DNA from: Channa striata
Taxonomy: Eukaryota; Chordata; Actinopteri; Anabantiformes; Channidae
DNA length: 64,000 bases
Direction of reading: 5' to 3'
NCBI GenBank assembly: GCA_033026295.1
Contig: CM065184.1
Location: 13,891,501 to 13,955,500, forward strand
Every line of letters begins with the position of its first letter. Positions within the stretch are counted from its first letter, which is position 1. A program made the position numbers and the translations under genes. The notes under the pieces are model-generated. The model saw only the letters and a list, made by a program, of their open reading frames with translations, was not told the origin of the DNA and made no database searches. Positions 12,432 to 23,276 of the stretch are shown in pieces.

Positions 12432-12771
12432 TAAAGTGAAGACCATTTGCTGTGGTGGGACTCTCTTTCAAAGCCACCAGTCTTCCTGTCTGTATCCCGC
12501 TCCATTTGCTGGCCCACTTTGCAATCCCTAGTTCTGAAAGTCGGCAATCTGGCAGAGCACGATATGACGGGCGCTTTTGAAGATTGGATGGTGATTAACC
12601 TTAGAGAGATTAGTGCACATACCCAACTTTGTGTATGAGCTGCATTCTAACAACTTTTATGCTGCACTGAGAAGAGAATTCTGTTTGGGAATTATGTTTT
12701 TGTCTGTTTTCCAAGACTTCTGACATCTGTCGGACATCTGTCAGACCTGGAACTGATGCACAGGCTTCGGT

Positions 12772-12772
<1 letters not shown>

Positions 12773-12802
<30 letters not shown>
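12773..12802. repeat. (AC)15 microsatellite
   Basis: Perfect AC dinucleotide run of 30 nt. Confidence 0.95.
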
Positions 12803-12804
<2 letters not shown>

Positions 12805-13351
12805 TCTCTCTGTGTTTCACTGCCATCCTGACTGGCCTGAATATTTCTTTTGATCCCACAGCTCTCCCCCTCTTGTGTTACCGTTTAATAATTTAGTGAC
12901 ACTCACTTGCCGGACAAAATCCATCCGCAGAATAAGTGACAGAATGTGAGAGTAAAAATTTCATTCACCATAATTGCATGAAAAGAAACTGCAAAACTGG
13001 CCTTTTCATCTATTATTGATGTGTGCTTACAAGCCATGCATAATACAGGGAGCTGTGTTTATGACAACCATGTATTGAATATCACGTTCTGGGGTTTGGG
13101 CCTGTCTGATTTCAGTGCCACAGTTACTTGGCTGCTGTATTGAGTAATAGCCAACATGGACAGTGTTGTCTGAGTAAAGGCAGAAAGAGCAACTGATGAT
13201 GAGAGAGTGCAACAGGGAGAAGAAATAAAATGGGGGAAATTAGGGAGAGAGAGGGTGTGCTAGCTGACAACGGGTTAACGGGAATCTTTATTTTTAACAA
13301 CATGTCATCACCAGCCGCCCATCTGCTCCTGCGCTGTCAGAGTCCCTTGGG

Positions 13352-13373
13352 GTGTGTGTGTGTGTGTGTGTGT
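13352..13373. repeat. (GT)11 microsatellite
   Basis: Perfect GT run of 22 nt. Confidence 0.95.
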
Positions 13374-14362
13374 TTGTGTGCGTGTAAATGCACGAGAGAG
13401 AAAGGGAGAGATGCAAGCAAACCATCACAGATCAAATCAGTGATCAGCACCCAACAGAGGAGGAGGGGAGAGGACAAGGTTAGAGAGGTGGGTGGCACAC
13501 AGATATTTCTCTCCTCTAATATCCAAATGGAGTGTGACAGGAGGGGCGAGGACAGTCGGAGTGGAGGCGAGCAGTGTGTGTGAGTGCGTGTGACGGGGAA
13601 GAAAAGTGGGATTAGGTGGCTCAATCCACAACTAGCCTCTCTGTGTTTGGGTGGGGGGATGGAAGGAGGTTCGAGATGGTGGTCCAGAGGTAATGAGAGG
13701 GAATGTATTAGCACGGAGGAGGCGGGTATGAAGACAAAAAGAAATAACAGAGGTGAAGAGGAGGAGGAGGTGTGCGGACCGTGCTCCTGGGGTGGCCCCT
13801 CATTTTACTGTGTTTTTTCCAGAGAAGGGGACCAGTCCCTGGAGAATAAGGGAGCAATTGAGAGGAGATGTTTGTTGGTGGAGGTGGCGGGGGAATGGAC
13901 TTTGTATTTAGATAGACAGGACCAACAGCCAGCCGTTCCGCGGGTCAGTCATCGTTAGCAAACCGAGTTTCAGTACAGTTAATCTCTTTGTGTTCGTCTT
14001 TCTTCGTGCTTCATGCCTGTTTTTCTTGTTTGGACTTGTTTTCCACTCGCTTCACCGAGACGAAGCGCAGCCCCCCAGTGGTTCACTCCACTTTATCAAA
14101 AAGTTTTTAGTGAAAATCTGATGGAATGAAAAAATCGTGCTTTTGATATTTATGATGATGCACAACATCTAGAGCAGGCCGTCCTCAGCCCTTGTTTGTC
14201 TCATGTCTGCACTGAATCTGCCTCTCGTACACAGAACTGAAATCTCTCCCCTTTCTTCATCTTCTTCCCAGTGTCTTTCTCCCTCCTCATCCTTCAGGCA
14301 TGGTGAAGTCGAAGGCTAATTAGTCCAGAGAAACAAGTCATAGCGAAGAAACTCACCCCAGG

Positions 14363-14363
<1 letters not shown>

Positions 14364-14401
<38 letters not shown>
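14364..14401. repeat. (CA)19 microsatellite
   Basis: Perfect CA run of 38 nt; probably polymorphic. Confidence 0.95.
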
Positions 14402-14402
<1 letters not shown>

Positions 14403-16129
14403 CCTCCTACTGATCTTGTAGAACCCAAACAAGCACACACAAATTCATGCACAAAACAGGAGCAAACAGACAAGATGCAACATGACTTTTTATGTCTTCC
14501 ATAAGGTACATATTCATACAGATAATCAGCAAGCATGCAGTCAGCAAGTTTTATTCACCTTGATAGAGGTCGAGTGTTTTTCAGATATTCTGTATCATGC
14601 TCCACGATGCTATTTGCAGAACTGCCTGTCGTCTCAAAGTCTTTTGAAGCACCCGAACCTTCTTCTCCTCAGTTCCTTCCGCCTTCTCAGCCACCCCTTC
14701 CTCCCTTCCCCCTCTCACTCTCTGTTCTTAGTCTTTCCCTCATTTCTGATCCATTTTTTATGCATTACTCCATTACTCTCAACTCCCATTTACAGTGCAT
14801 TTCCTCCTCCCATCTTCCACAAACACACTTTGTACTTCTCCCTCCTTCCCTCAGTCACTTTGCTTCGCCCCTTCCCTCCCTCACTCTCCTCCAGTGCATT
14901 ATGACATTCTCCTCTTCTTCTCCCCTTCAACCCCCGTTATTATCGCCTTGTCTCTTCTCCGGTCACGTCATCTCAAACCAAGCACTTCCTTTGCCCTTAT
15001 CTTTATATCTAGTTTGTCATTCTCTCTGCATCGATGTCATCCTTGAAGCACGTCATGTAATATGATACTTAATCTTGCTATTGCTTTTGATCTCTTACAA
15101 GAAAAATGTACAAAAATCAGCAAATACAATTACTGCAACCATATTAGCAGTCGGACTGTCTGGATTTGAGCACAGACAAGCAGCACACTTTGATGATGTT
15201 ATAAATCACTGTGGTACAAGCAGCATCAGAGAGTGGAGCAGATGAGTGAGCAGTGTGTAGAGATGCTGTCCAGGAGATTTACGAGCAGGTGTGCTGATGT
15301 TGTCTTCGGTGAGTTTTTTACAATACAAAAGACATGCAGGAGTTCATGGCGGTTTTTTCATGTCAAAGGTCGTTCACTTTGACTGAAGGACACAGCTTGC
15401 GGGAACCCATTCTCACTGCTGCGGACGAAACAAAAAGACATTTTATTTTTGAAATTGGACTATAGGCAAATTATTTCAAAAACAATAATGCTCAAAAGCA
15501 AAGTTAGTAATAATATTAAAGAGGTTTTCTGTGCAAGCAAATAAAATATATGAAACTATATGAAATTATTCATACAATTGAATTGATAAAATATTCAATT
15601 TCAAAAGTTTGGTTTCAATTTCTAGATTTTTAAATGTAGATACTAAATTCAAGTCACGTCAAACAGTCTGGTTAGTTGTGTTCACATCTGCTGGTTTTAC
15701 TTTGACAGATCAAATACAGACACCAGAATCAAAACCTCAGATCGGAACATTCAAATCTGGAAGAAGGACTAAACCAACCTCGATAATTGCACCTAAAATT
15801 CTGTGAAAACAGTTAACTGTCCTCGAGGGGCTCTCTGAGGTCTGGGAATCACCCCAATCAGGATTAATTTCCCTGAAGTCAATGAAGTGCAGATATCTTT
15901 GCTCACTGCATCTATTATCACCATTCATTTTGTAATCATTACGAAAGTGCAATTCTAAATTGTCACTTTAACAAATGACTGCAATCATCATTCAGGACAT
16001 TGTTTTAAATGCATGATGTACTTTTAGTGAAATTGGCTTTGGATTATCTGTAACCTTCTCTTTTTCTATTTCTAAATTCTACTACTTGTGACACCATGGA
16101 GTTTCAGTAACAGTGACCAAAAGCTTTGA

Positions 16130-16229
16130 CTAACACATAAAATGGTAGAACCAGTCCTCAGAGCGATCCACCAGGCAGGTTGTCCACTCTTTCAGGGTGA
16201 CCTTCCTGTTTCTGTTACGGTCACATGAC
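16130..16229 (-). CDS. SPARC-family coding exon 7 (EF hand 2, stop)
   Basis: The acceptor is GCTTTTGCAG|G and the stop TAG is at 16132-16130; 100 nt entered in phase 2. It encodes SCDRNRNRKVTLKEWTTCL and ends DWFYHFMC. The loop DRNRNRKVTLKE keeps Asp/Asn at positions 1, 3 and 5 and Glu at 12, but has Arg at position 6. Confidence 0.88.
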
Positions 16230-19200
16230 CTGCAAAAGCAACACACTTTGAAATGTGGTGAACTTGGCACAACCGTAAAAAAATAATTGCAGAAACACAT
16301 GCATTTATGACTATTCTAATAAATCCATGCACCCACAACCTCATAAACATGAAATGACATGTTGTAGGCACAAAGACATATCCATTGCTAAAGAAAAAAT
16401 CTGCCCTGGAGCTCTTCAACAGCCATTGTCTTTCAGTTCACCCTGCAGCGTTATCTCTGAAGGGTACTCCCTCAATTTGTGTTAATCCATGGGCAGCGGG
16501 AGCCACAGTGGGTAATAAACATTATCATTGCTGGGAATGGCTTGACATTGACACAGCCAGCCCTACTCCCACAAAACCTGTCACTGCAGACTGGCAGAGA
16601 AATAGGGGATTGGGAGGAAGTAGGGATGGTGGGAAAAGGGGGAAACATAAAATGGTGAAAGAATGACAGAAGAGTGAAAATGAAGGAAGGACCTACATGT
16701 AAGGGGGATAAGTTGATTTAAGGGAAGATAAAAAGGAAGGAGGGAGCAGAGGGAGAAAAGATGTGTCTCAACACGGGGGAGGAGGAGTACGATGACGGTG
16801 AGATGGTGTGGTCTTGAGATCGGAGGGGAGGAGGCCACAGGAAGCGGAGATTGGCATGGAGGATGAATGGATGGACGGCGTGCAGAGAGAACAGCATGGT
16901 GGGAGGTGCAGCTTGGTCACAGAGCGGAGGCGAAATGCACCACAGTGTGACATTTTAACCCTTGCTGTTTCAGTAATTAGCTGAAAAATAACATATTGCA
17001 AGAGACAGAAGGTTCACATTATGAACCTTTGTGTGACATGAGGTGATGGCGATGTAAACACAGTGAGCTACAAAGGCCCTGCCTTATTGACCACTCAGTC
17101 ACCTTATGGCGCTCTTACCAAATGAGACATGTGATCACAGATTTAGTTTTGCCTACACAGGACATGCAACACTAAACATAAACGAGGAACACTGGTATGT
17201 GTGGTTTTGACTTTTCAGAAAAAACGTGGCAATACTGCATTCACTTAAGTCAACTGATCATCCTTTCATTTTCTCATGTTTCCTGATCACATCACATAGC
17301 TGCTGGAGGTGGGACTGACTGGAAAAATGGCGTGGCACAGTGCTCCAGTGGCATCCTTTTGTAATGCAGCTTCTTCAGGTCCCGGCGGCTCAATTTGCCA
17401 TCTTTGTTCTTGTCCAGTAAGGAAAATCTTTGCTGTAGAGAGAGCAGCAGACAGACACCGTAACAGTAGGTTGTAAAAGTTGCATTAAATCCAGTCAAAG
17501 CGAATAAAAAAACTTCCTAACTAATTATCGACTTTGCTTTCTCTGGCTTTAGTTTAGGGTGTAAATGTACATGGATGGTTTAAAACTTCCCTCTGACTTT
17601 CCTGTATTAAAATATATCTCTGCTTCTAGCTGAGAAACTCCTCCAGATGACATCACCCAGAGGAGTTTGACATCATTAGGAGTTCAGATGATGCCATCTG
17701 GAGGAACTCTGGAAAAGCAGGTTGAGCGTGTTACAAACTCCATCGTGTGAGCAACAAGCGGACATAGTCTGAAGTGAAGGTTCCTCTAAGTGATGTGATC
17801 AGGAGGCTAAAAGAAGAGAGATATTTTATATGTCTCCATTAAATACATGTGGCTCTAGAGATGGTACGTTCATTATCAAAACAAACTTCAGGGAAACATG
17901 TCCACAGTTATAACATAGACTGATGTCATTTTGCAAAGATGTGTATGATTTCCAGAAACTGTGAAACGTGTGCGAACAACTGTGGCGAACATCCTTTTAA
18001 TTAGCCTTGTCTTGTGCTCTTAATCGTGTATTCATGAAGTAATATTACTCAAGGGGAATGTGTTGGAAATGCATGAAATACTACAAAAATATGTTCTTAA
18101 CACTGTCAACTCATCATTTTTCATATCATCAAAATAATGCACGACTTTCCTTTTAATTCATTTGAAGCCCGGAGGTCAAAGTGTCTGGTAGGTGGATATT
18201 AAGTATCTCTATTCACCCTCTTATTGAATAATTCAGTGATTATTGACCAAATCCTATTTATACATAGTGTCTGAGAGCCCTTGTCTTATTCTGTGGACGA
18301 CCACACCACGGGCAACACAAGAACTTGCCACTTACAGCGGGTTGTTAACATCGATTTCTCTCCAGACGATCCACGAAACACAGTTTGTACACCAGCACGG
18401 TGATGGTGTCTGGTGTCAAAATCAACTTAATGTTCAGTTGCACTGGGAGAGGAAGCAATCCCCTGGTATGTTTTTTCTTTAGCACTGCGTCTTGTTGGTG
18501 GATATCGATTCGATTGTATCATCATCAGCCGAGGACAATAGACCACAAACTGTTTAAACCCTACAATGAGCTGAGAATAACTTGAAGTGTGATTTTCAGC
18601 TACCTGTGCCAGTTGTGTCCTCTGGGCGCGGCCGAGGCAGCTCTGGGGCGGGGCAGCAGCCGGAAAGGACTTCCCCATACGACTCAGGAGAAGAAACCAG
18701 TCCAGGAGACGATATGGAAACTGGCCTAACTCTTCTTGCGTGCATTTCGTCTTTGAGACTGATGGAGAGTGATAACAGAACTCATGTACAGAGCTGCCGA
18801 TCGCAGTAGAAAGTTCAAAACTGAAAGCTGTGTTTACCCAGACAGGGTCCTGTGTGAGCCAGGCCAGCGTGGCGTCTCTTTCTGCAGGCTTCTTTATGCA
18901 GCAGACACTCATTCCTGTAAGTCTTCCCCAGAACGCTGCACACTGGTGCCCTCTGCCTGATGACATGAGCCAGTGAGGATGGATCAGAGCAGGATTCAAT
19001 AAAAACCCTACTCTATGATTTGACATCAGTAATAAACTTTTCATCTAGACGACTGAGTGCACTGGTCAAAAGCTGTTTAAAGTTTAAATGCCATCAGGTG
19101 TTTACCGTGGACAGGACTGAGGACAAACACACTTGGGGACAAGGACTCCATTTTTCTGAACTACTTGGCACCACGATCCCACTGGACTATGGCATTTCAG

Positions 19201-19670
19201 CAGTTCACAAAGCTTTTCTGAAACATTGAGAAACCCTTGGATTACTCCTATGGTCTGTACTGTTTAACACCAATGCAGCCGCAGGGACCAGCTAAATCTT
19301 TTAATTACACATTGTTGTATAAATTACTTATGGGAACACACACTATATTTAGGGGAGTAAGATGTTGTTGTTGGAATGAACAATGAATGAACAATGTGGA
19401 CTTTTTTTGTGTCTTTGTCCCAGATAGTGACTCTAGCAGCTGTGCAAACAAAGCAAGTCCTAAAAATAAAATTCTAGAAGTCATTCTGTCCATATGAGAC
19501 ATATAACTACAGGGCAGGTAATTGCAGTGTCCAAGGTTCAACCTTCTGCATTGTACATAAATAGTCTTACCTGGTTCCACTCTGCCGATATATGGTCTCA
19601 GGCTCTCCTCAGCTTGTCTCTGTCTGCGCTGGGCTCTGCCTCCCTGACACGTGCACACATACACACAGAG

Positions 19671-19702
<32 letters not shown>

Positions 19703-20419
19703 CTAGGCAAAGGTGGAAAGACCCCATACTGTTTTCAATGCCATTCCAGAGACATGCACTAAACTCAGGTATAAACTTGTCTTTTTTGTACACTTACTGA
19801 TTTACATTTTGGATCATGATCATGATCGTGTTGCAACATGACAATAGTTTTTTCACCACTGTGATGCACCACATGTGGAGGCTTGTGATCAATATTACGA
19901 TTATTATTCTCTAAATCATCAAAAGTCCAATATTTTAGCAAGTGTATTTTAAATAATATAAAACGCAGCTTAGTGAAAATGGTCTGAGTTCAGTATTAGA
20001 TCCATAGGCGATTTCAAACTTATATTTTCAGAAACTTTGTAGTTGGTGCCAGATCCACATCTGCCCTAAGAGTCGTCCCAGATCAGATGGGATACAGGTG
20101 CATTGCCGACCCAAAACGCTGGAGCCACACTTCACTTTCACAGACGTGGAATAACTAGTTCTTACAAAACAACCCTGATTACTACTTTAGAAAAAAGGTT
20201 TGAAAAAAACAGATATTCAACAACAATATTCAAGTGGTTCATTTCTTTACAGTTGCAACCCCTAGACTTGAAAAATGAAAACACAATAATAGGATTATTA
20301 TTTTCAGTAATGTTTTCAAGCAGATTAAAACTAATGGTGGACAAACTTAGACTCACCTTGGCTGTACAAGTGTTGTGACTCAGGAGCAGAATCAAGATAA
20401 AGGTCAAGCTCAGGGCCAT
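16130..20419 (-). CDS. Small secreted SPARC-family protein (follistatin-like plus EF-hand EC domain), complete, 7 coding exons, 244 aa
   Basis: Exons 20419-20357, 19643-19571, 19217-19106, 18956-18838, 18758-18604, 17432-17320 and 16229-16130 join with every phase consistent (735 nt, 245 codons). Residues 1-20 are a signal peptide. Residues 22-47 are a short basic linker in place of SPARC's acidic domain. Residues 49-121 are a follistatin-like module with ten cysteines (CVCPQSCP, PVCSVLGKTYRNEC, GPC). Residues 128-244 are an EC domain: CTQEELGQFPYRLLDW (SPARC has CLDSELTEFPLRMRDW), EF loop 1 at 181-192 (DKNKDGKLSRRD), MPLEHC at 201-206, EF loop 2 at 215-226 with the C214/C230 pair flanking it. 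SPARC proteins bind collagen and calcium in extracellular matrix. About 36 residues before EF hand 1 are missing relative to SPARC, and loop 2 has Arg at the usual Gly position. It may be the teleost gene called sparcl2; I am not certain of the name. Confidence 0.85.
16230..17319 (-). other. SPARC-family intron 6
   Basis: Intron of 1090 nt containing purine-rich AGGA/GGGA sequence around 16600-16900; no element recognised. Confidence 0.6.
17320..17432 (-). CDS. SPARC-family coding exon 6 (EF hand 1)
   Basis: The acceptor is CTCTCTCTACAG|CAA and the donor TTCCA|GTCAGT; 113 nt, phase 0 to 2. It encodes QRFSLLDKNKDGKLSRRDL then KKLHYKRMPLEHCATPFFQ. The EF loop has Asp rather than Glu at position 12. 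MPLEHC parallels IPMEHC of SPARC. Confidence 0.88.
17433..18603 (-). other. SPARC-family intron 5
   Basis: Intron of 1171 nt, searched for a phase 0-0 exon that could supply the missing EC segment. None with acceptable splice sites was found. It contains the fold-back sequence at 17634-17706. Confidence 0.6.
17634..17706. repeat. Compound inverted repeat (fold-back)
   Basis: Arms 17638-17655 and 17689-17706 pair at 16 of 18 positions (core CTCCAGATG / CATCTGGAG). Inside, AAACTCCT (17634-17641) also pairs perfectly with AGGAGTTT (17661-17668), so alternative hairpins are possible. Intronic in the SPARC-family gene. Confidence 0.75.
18604..18758 (-). CDS. SPARC-family coding exon 5 (start of EC domain)
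   Basis: The acceptor is CTCTCCATCAG|TC and the donor GCACAG|GTAGCT; 155 nt, phase 1 to 0. It encodes KCTQEELGQFPYRLLDWF, equivalent to the first EC helix of SPARC, then an Ala/Pro-rich stretch and AQRTQLAQ. Confidence 0.85.
18838..18956 (-). CDS. SPARC-family coding exon 4 (Kazal-like half)
   Basis: The acceptor is CATGTCATCAG|G and the donor CTGG|GTAAAC; 119 nt, phase 2 to 1. It encodes APVCSVLGKTYRNECLLHK and continues to HTGPC, a Kazal-like motif (PVCG.DGKTY.N.C...C...GPC) with the usual Gly of VCG replaced by Ser. Confidence 0.85.
19106..19217 (-). CDS. SPARC-family coding exon 3 (follistatin-like, first half)
   Basis: The acceptor is AATGTTTCAG|AA and the donor CACG|GTAAAC; 112 nt, phase 1 to 2. 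It encodes KLCELLKCHSPVGSWC and PKCVCPQSCP, the Cys-rich EGF-like half of a follistatin module. Too short to appear as a long ORF; found by domain logic and confirmed by phase. Confidence 0.8.
19571..19643 (-). CDS. SPARC-family coding exon 2 (basic linker)
   Basis: The acceptor is GTGTCAG|GGA and the donor CCAG|GTAAGA; 73 nt, phase 0 to 1. It encodes GGRAQRRQRQAEESLRPYIG and RVEP. The exon is basic and Gln/Arg-rich, unlike the acidic equivalent of SPARC or SPARCL1. A CA microsatellite lies 28 nt upstream in the intron. Confidence 0.7.
19671..19699. repeat. (AC)14 microsatellite
   Basis: Perfect AC run in intron 1 of the SPARC-family gene, 28 nt from the acceptor of exon 2. Confidence 0.95.
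20357..20419 (-). CDS. SPARC-family coding exon 1 (signal peptide)
   Basis: The ATG at 20419-20417 opens MALSLTFILILLLSHNTCTAK, a classic signal peptide. The donor is AAG|GTGAGT, and the 63 nt end in phase 0. A plausible acceptor (TTTTAG) at 20441-20439 puts 20438-20420 in the 5' UTR. Confidence 0.8.
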
Positions 20420-20812
20420 GGCTGAGGCATTCAGTGGACTAAAACATGGCAAGCGAGAAATTTCTCACAAATTTACAATCTGAGTACAAAGGCAAAAAAA
20501 ACAAATATTACATGAATTTTTAGTGGTGAAATGTTAACAGAATAGCACCAAAGGACTATTAATTTCCCTGAGCATGCATTGTAAAGGGATGCATTTTTTC
20601 ACTCTGTGCTATCACTTATTGCCTGTTACACTTTTCCAGTTGTTCTGTAAATGTAGCAGCAGGAAACAACTCACGACAATCATTTTCCACCAGAGGAAAC
20701 AGAAGGTTGAATTACACAGAAAGGACATGCAGCTTCCACATCAGGAAGTTATTACGACTTAACAAGTCATTTTCTATCCCTCCTGACTGCTTGGGAAAAA
20801 AAAGCATCTTAC

Positions 20813-20960
20813 CGGTCCCTCTGTCAGTCCTTTCTTCTCCTTCTGTTCCCTTGTTAGTTTTCTCCTTCTCTCCTCCTCGCCAGATGCCTTTTCCTCTCTC
20901 TCTCACCGGCTCCGGTGAGGGTGTATTCTTTTTTCAGCTCTCAGCAGCAGTCATTACCTT
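20813..20960 (-). other. Probable non-coding first exon of the SPARC-family gene
   Basis: On the minus strand a purine-rich stretch ends in a consensus donor (GACCG|GTAAGA, junction 20813/20812), upstream of the acceptor at 20439. The 5' limit is arbitrary because no TATA box or start site is evident. Confidence 0.4.
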
Positions 20961-21274
20961 TGCTTTTCATTTGATCCATCTATTTTTACATTCTTGCCTT
21001 ATCTAACCCCTCCTCTCAGTGCCTTTCTTCCCCTCTCACTAGCCCCCTGCTGATTGCAGCCGAGCGCACAGGTATCTGAACCAGGTGTTAGTTTATGGCA
21101 TTGTGCGGCGGAATTGTGCTGGGACGGAAAGAAAGAGAAGAAAGATAAGAAAGAAAAGGGAGTTTTTTTTAGGGGGGAAGTGATGTGGTTTTCATTGAAG
21201 TTGGCACAACTCCATCCACAAAAAGATTTACAAGCCAGAGAGGAACATATGGTCATACGTCTTCTCTTTCCTAA

Positions 21275-21292
21275 CCCCCCCCCCCCCCCCCC
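21275..21292. repeat. Poly(C) run of 18
   Basis: Uninterrupted homopolymer of 18 C; length is prone to sequencing and assembly error. Confidence 0.95.
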
Positions 21293-21329
21293 TCTGTCTT
21301 TCTGAAACTCTTTGTATTACAGACATGAA

Positions 21330-21355
21330 CACACACAGACACACACACACACACA
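21330..21355. repeat. (AC)n microsatellite, interrupted
   Basis: AC-rich run with one AG interruption. Confidence 0.9.
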
Positions 21356-22149
21356 GGCAGAGGAAAATAAATGTATGGAGACTGGTGACAGGGATACGAT
21401 TGCTCTCTAGTGGTTATGGTGGTTGATAGCAGCTTCCCTGTGTGGTGGGCCTGCAGGAGAAATCATGACGTATTTTTATTTAACAGGCTGTTATTGTTTT
21501 TAACTTGAAAAGAGGCCACAGTTTTATGAACACTTCATAAAACACAGAGAGTCCTGTTAAAATATTTAATGACACAAAAAAACATTGAATAATAAATTGA
21601 GGAGTAAACACAGTGAAGGGAATATAAATTAGTAAATTAAAAAACACACACACACACACAGACGAATCCCTAAAATTGCTGGTTGAGTCAGCTCCTACTT
21701 GGCTGCACAACATGTCTTTTGAGCAAAGCTGTTTCCTACTAAAACCATAAAACCAAGATAAATTGAACTAGTTCAGGCTTTTGTGACATAAAATGAAGAT
21801 GCAAACATGTTAAATATCATCAGCACCATGACATCATCCATACTGATGCGTCTTTGATGACATTTTCACATCTTTTTGATGATGTTTTAGTCTCTTTGTG
21901 CTGGTTTTGCAGGATTTTCGCCTCTTTGAAATGACTGTTTTGGTCCCTGTGGCCTGTACTTACAGCAGAAATCCAGCCATGCATTAATAACTCATCATAA
22001 ATCCCCAATCTTTACCCTTGGAACCCTTCATTTCACAGACTACGCCTCAGTCCTACCGCTGACGCAGATGTTGGAGTTTATTTCGCTTTAGGTGAAAGAA
22101 GCTACTGTGAAATAATAAAATGTAATATGAAGAATAACTAGTATAAAGA

Positions 22150-22601
22150 CATTCTGATGTAGTACTGCGGGATTAACACACAGCGTCGCCCTTTGAGACC
22201 CCGGCGACATCTCCGCGCTCCGCCCAGCTGGACGCGGGAGGAGGATGTCGGAATGATTGGTGTGTTTTTAGGGAAGTCGGCGTGTCGGGAGCCGGGTCCC
22301 ATCCTGCCCGGGCGGTCACTGCTGCTGGATGGTGTCGGACGGACGGACGGACACGGACCGTGATGTGACACAGCAGCTTCAGTGCGTTTTTTTTTCCGGG
22401 GAGCTGGAAAGTGCAGAATGGAAAAGCGACGAGTGACTTTTTGCGGTGTTTCCTTCGCGGTCGGCGGCGCAGAGCGGGAAGCGGCGGAGGCTGCGGGCTT
22501 TGCACTCAGCTCTAACTTCATCAGCACTTATCAGCGCGGTGTGCAAACACTGTCCGACGGGCGCGAGAGTGCGTGAACATGCTGCCACCAGCGTCGTCAG
22601 G
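22150..22601 (+). promoter_or_regulatory. ccser2: CpG-dense ccser2 promoter and non-coding exon 1
   Basis: The most CpG-rich stretch of the window. A consensus donor (GTCAGG|GTGAGTGCG) at 22601/22602 marks the end of a 5' exon whose partner acceptor is at 33626. The exon is non-coding for the main protein but holds at least two upstream ATGs: one opens a reading frame that closes at about 22574-22576, and another near 22579 is closed by a stop just inside exon 2. The start site is not resolved. No TATA box is evident, as expected for a CpG-island promoter. Confidence 0.65.
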
Positions 22602-22832
22602 GTGAGTGCGGTCACATGATCACGCAGGAGGTTAAACCCCTTCAGTGGGACCGCGTCTGTCTGTCTGTCCGTCCGTCCGTGGTCTCCTAGTGAGGCACAA
22701 CGCGCCATGTTCACTAGGTCCATCTAAAAAAGTTGCTAATTATATAATGTCATTATGTAAGTTAGTCTTTCCATGGTAAGTTGGACTAATCGACACGTGT
22801 TTCACCATGTAGTCCCTCTCTCAGTCACTGTG

Positions 22833-22835
<3 letters not shown>

Positions 22836-22867
<32 letters not shown>
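22836..22867. repeat. (GT)16 microsatellite
   Basis: Perfect GT run in the proximal part of ccser2 intron 1. Confidence 0.95.
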
Positions 22868-22868
<1 letters not shown>

Positions 22869-23066
22869 GTGTGCACGTCTGGATCACAGGGTGACGGATC
22901 CACTGACTCACACGAAGTTGGATCCAGTTCACTTTCAAGCAGCGGAGCCTCACTTGGTCTTATTTTTGTCCCACAGCTGTAGTTCCTGTCAGTCGGGCTT
23001 CACACGTGTCGTCTGCCAGTCCAGACAGTGCAAAGTGTCATGGCATCAATGTGCCAGTATATGGGT

Positions 23067-23067
<1 letters not shown>

Positions 23068-23120
<53 letters not shown>
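23068..23120. repeat. (CA)26 microsatellite
   Basis: The longest simple repeat in the window, a perfect 53-nt CA run. Confidence 0.95.
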
Positions 23121-23122
<2 letters not shown>

Positions 23123-23253
23123 ACGTGTCTCTTTCTCAGGAGCGCCACCTTGTCTGAGTGTGTGTTTACAACGTGACCCCCCCCCAACAACAGCTGCATG
23201 TCTCGCTGAGACCCCCCATACTGCAGTTTATTACGGGAGGGGGTTTTCCAGCC

Positions 23254-23276
23254 TGTGTGTGTGTGTGTGTGTGTGT
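23254..23276. repeat. (TG)11 microsatellite
   Basis: Perfect TG run about 130 nt after the preceding CA run, in inverted orientation to it, so the two could pair in RNA. Confidence 0.95.

Larger units (their letters stand above)
10901..16129. other. Intergenic region between the ndnf-like and SPARC-family genes
   Basis: About 5.2 kb with several CA/TG microsatellites (listed separately), pyrimidine-rich stretches (14650-15000) and purine-rich stretches (13200-13900). Open frames here are low-complexity artefacts of those repeats. It includes the unlocated 3' UTR and poly(A) site of the SPARC-family gene. No RNA gene or known repeat family was recognised. Confidence 0.5.
20961..22150. other. 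Divergent intergenic region between the SPARC-family gene and ccser2
   Basis: Contains a C homopolymer (21275-21292), CA repeats at 21330-21355 and 21645-21660 and otherwise unremarkable AT-rich sequence. It should hold the promoter of the minus-strand SPARC-family gene, but no clear motif was seen. Confidence 0.45.

Noticed and set aside
13230..13958. Overlapping open frames of 117-125 codons on both strands
   Set aside because: Purine-rich and TG-rich sequence generates them; biased composition and no domain content.
14482..15065. 140- and 176-codon Ser/Pro/Leu-rich open frames
   Set aside because: Artefact of a pyrimidine-rich tract; both overlap in different frames and neither has splice or start support.
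18320..18421. Possible extra SPARC-family exon on the minus strand (frame reading LNIKLILTPDTITVLVYK) after a CTCTCCCAG acceptor
   Set aside because: The phase is wrong for the flanking phase 0 junctions, no suitable donor precedes the stop, and there is no resemblance to the missing EC segment.
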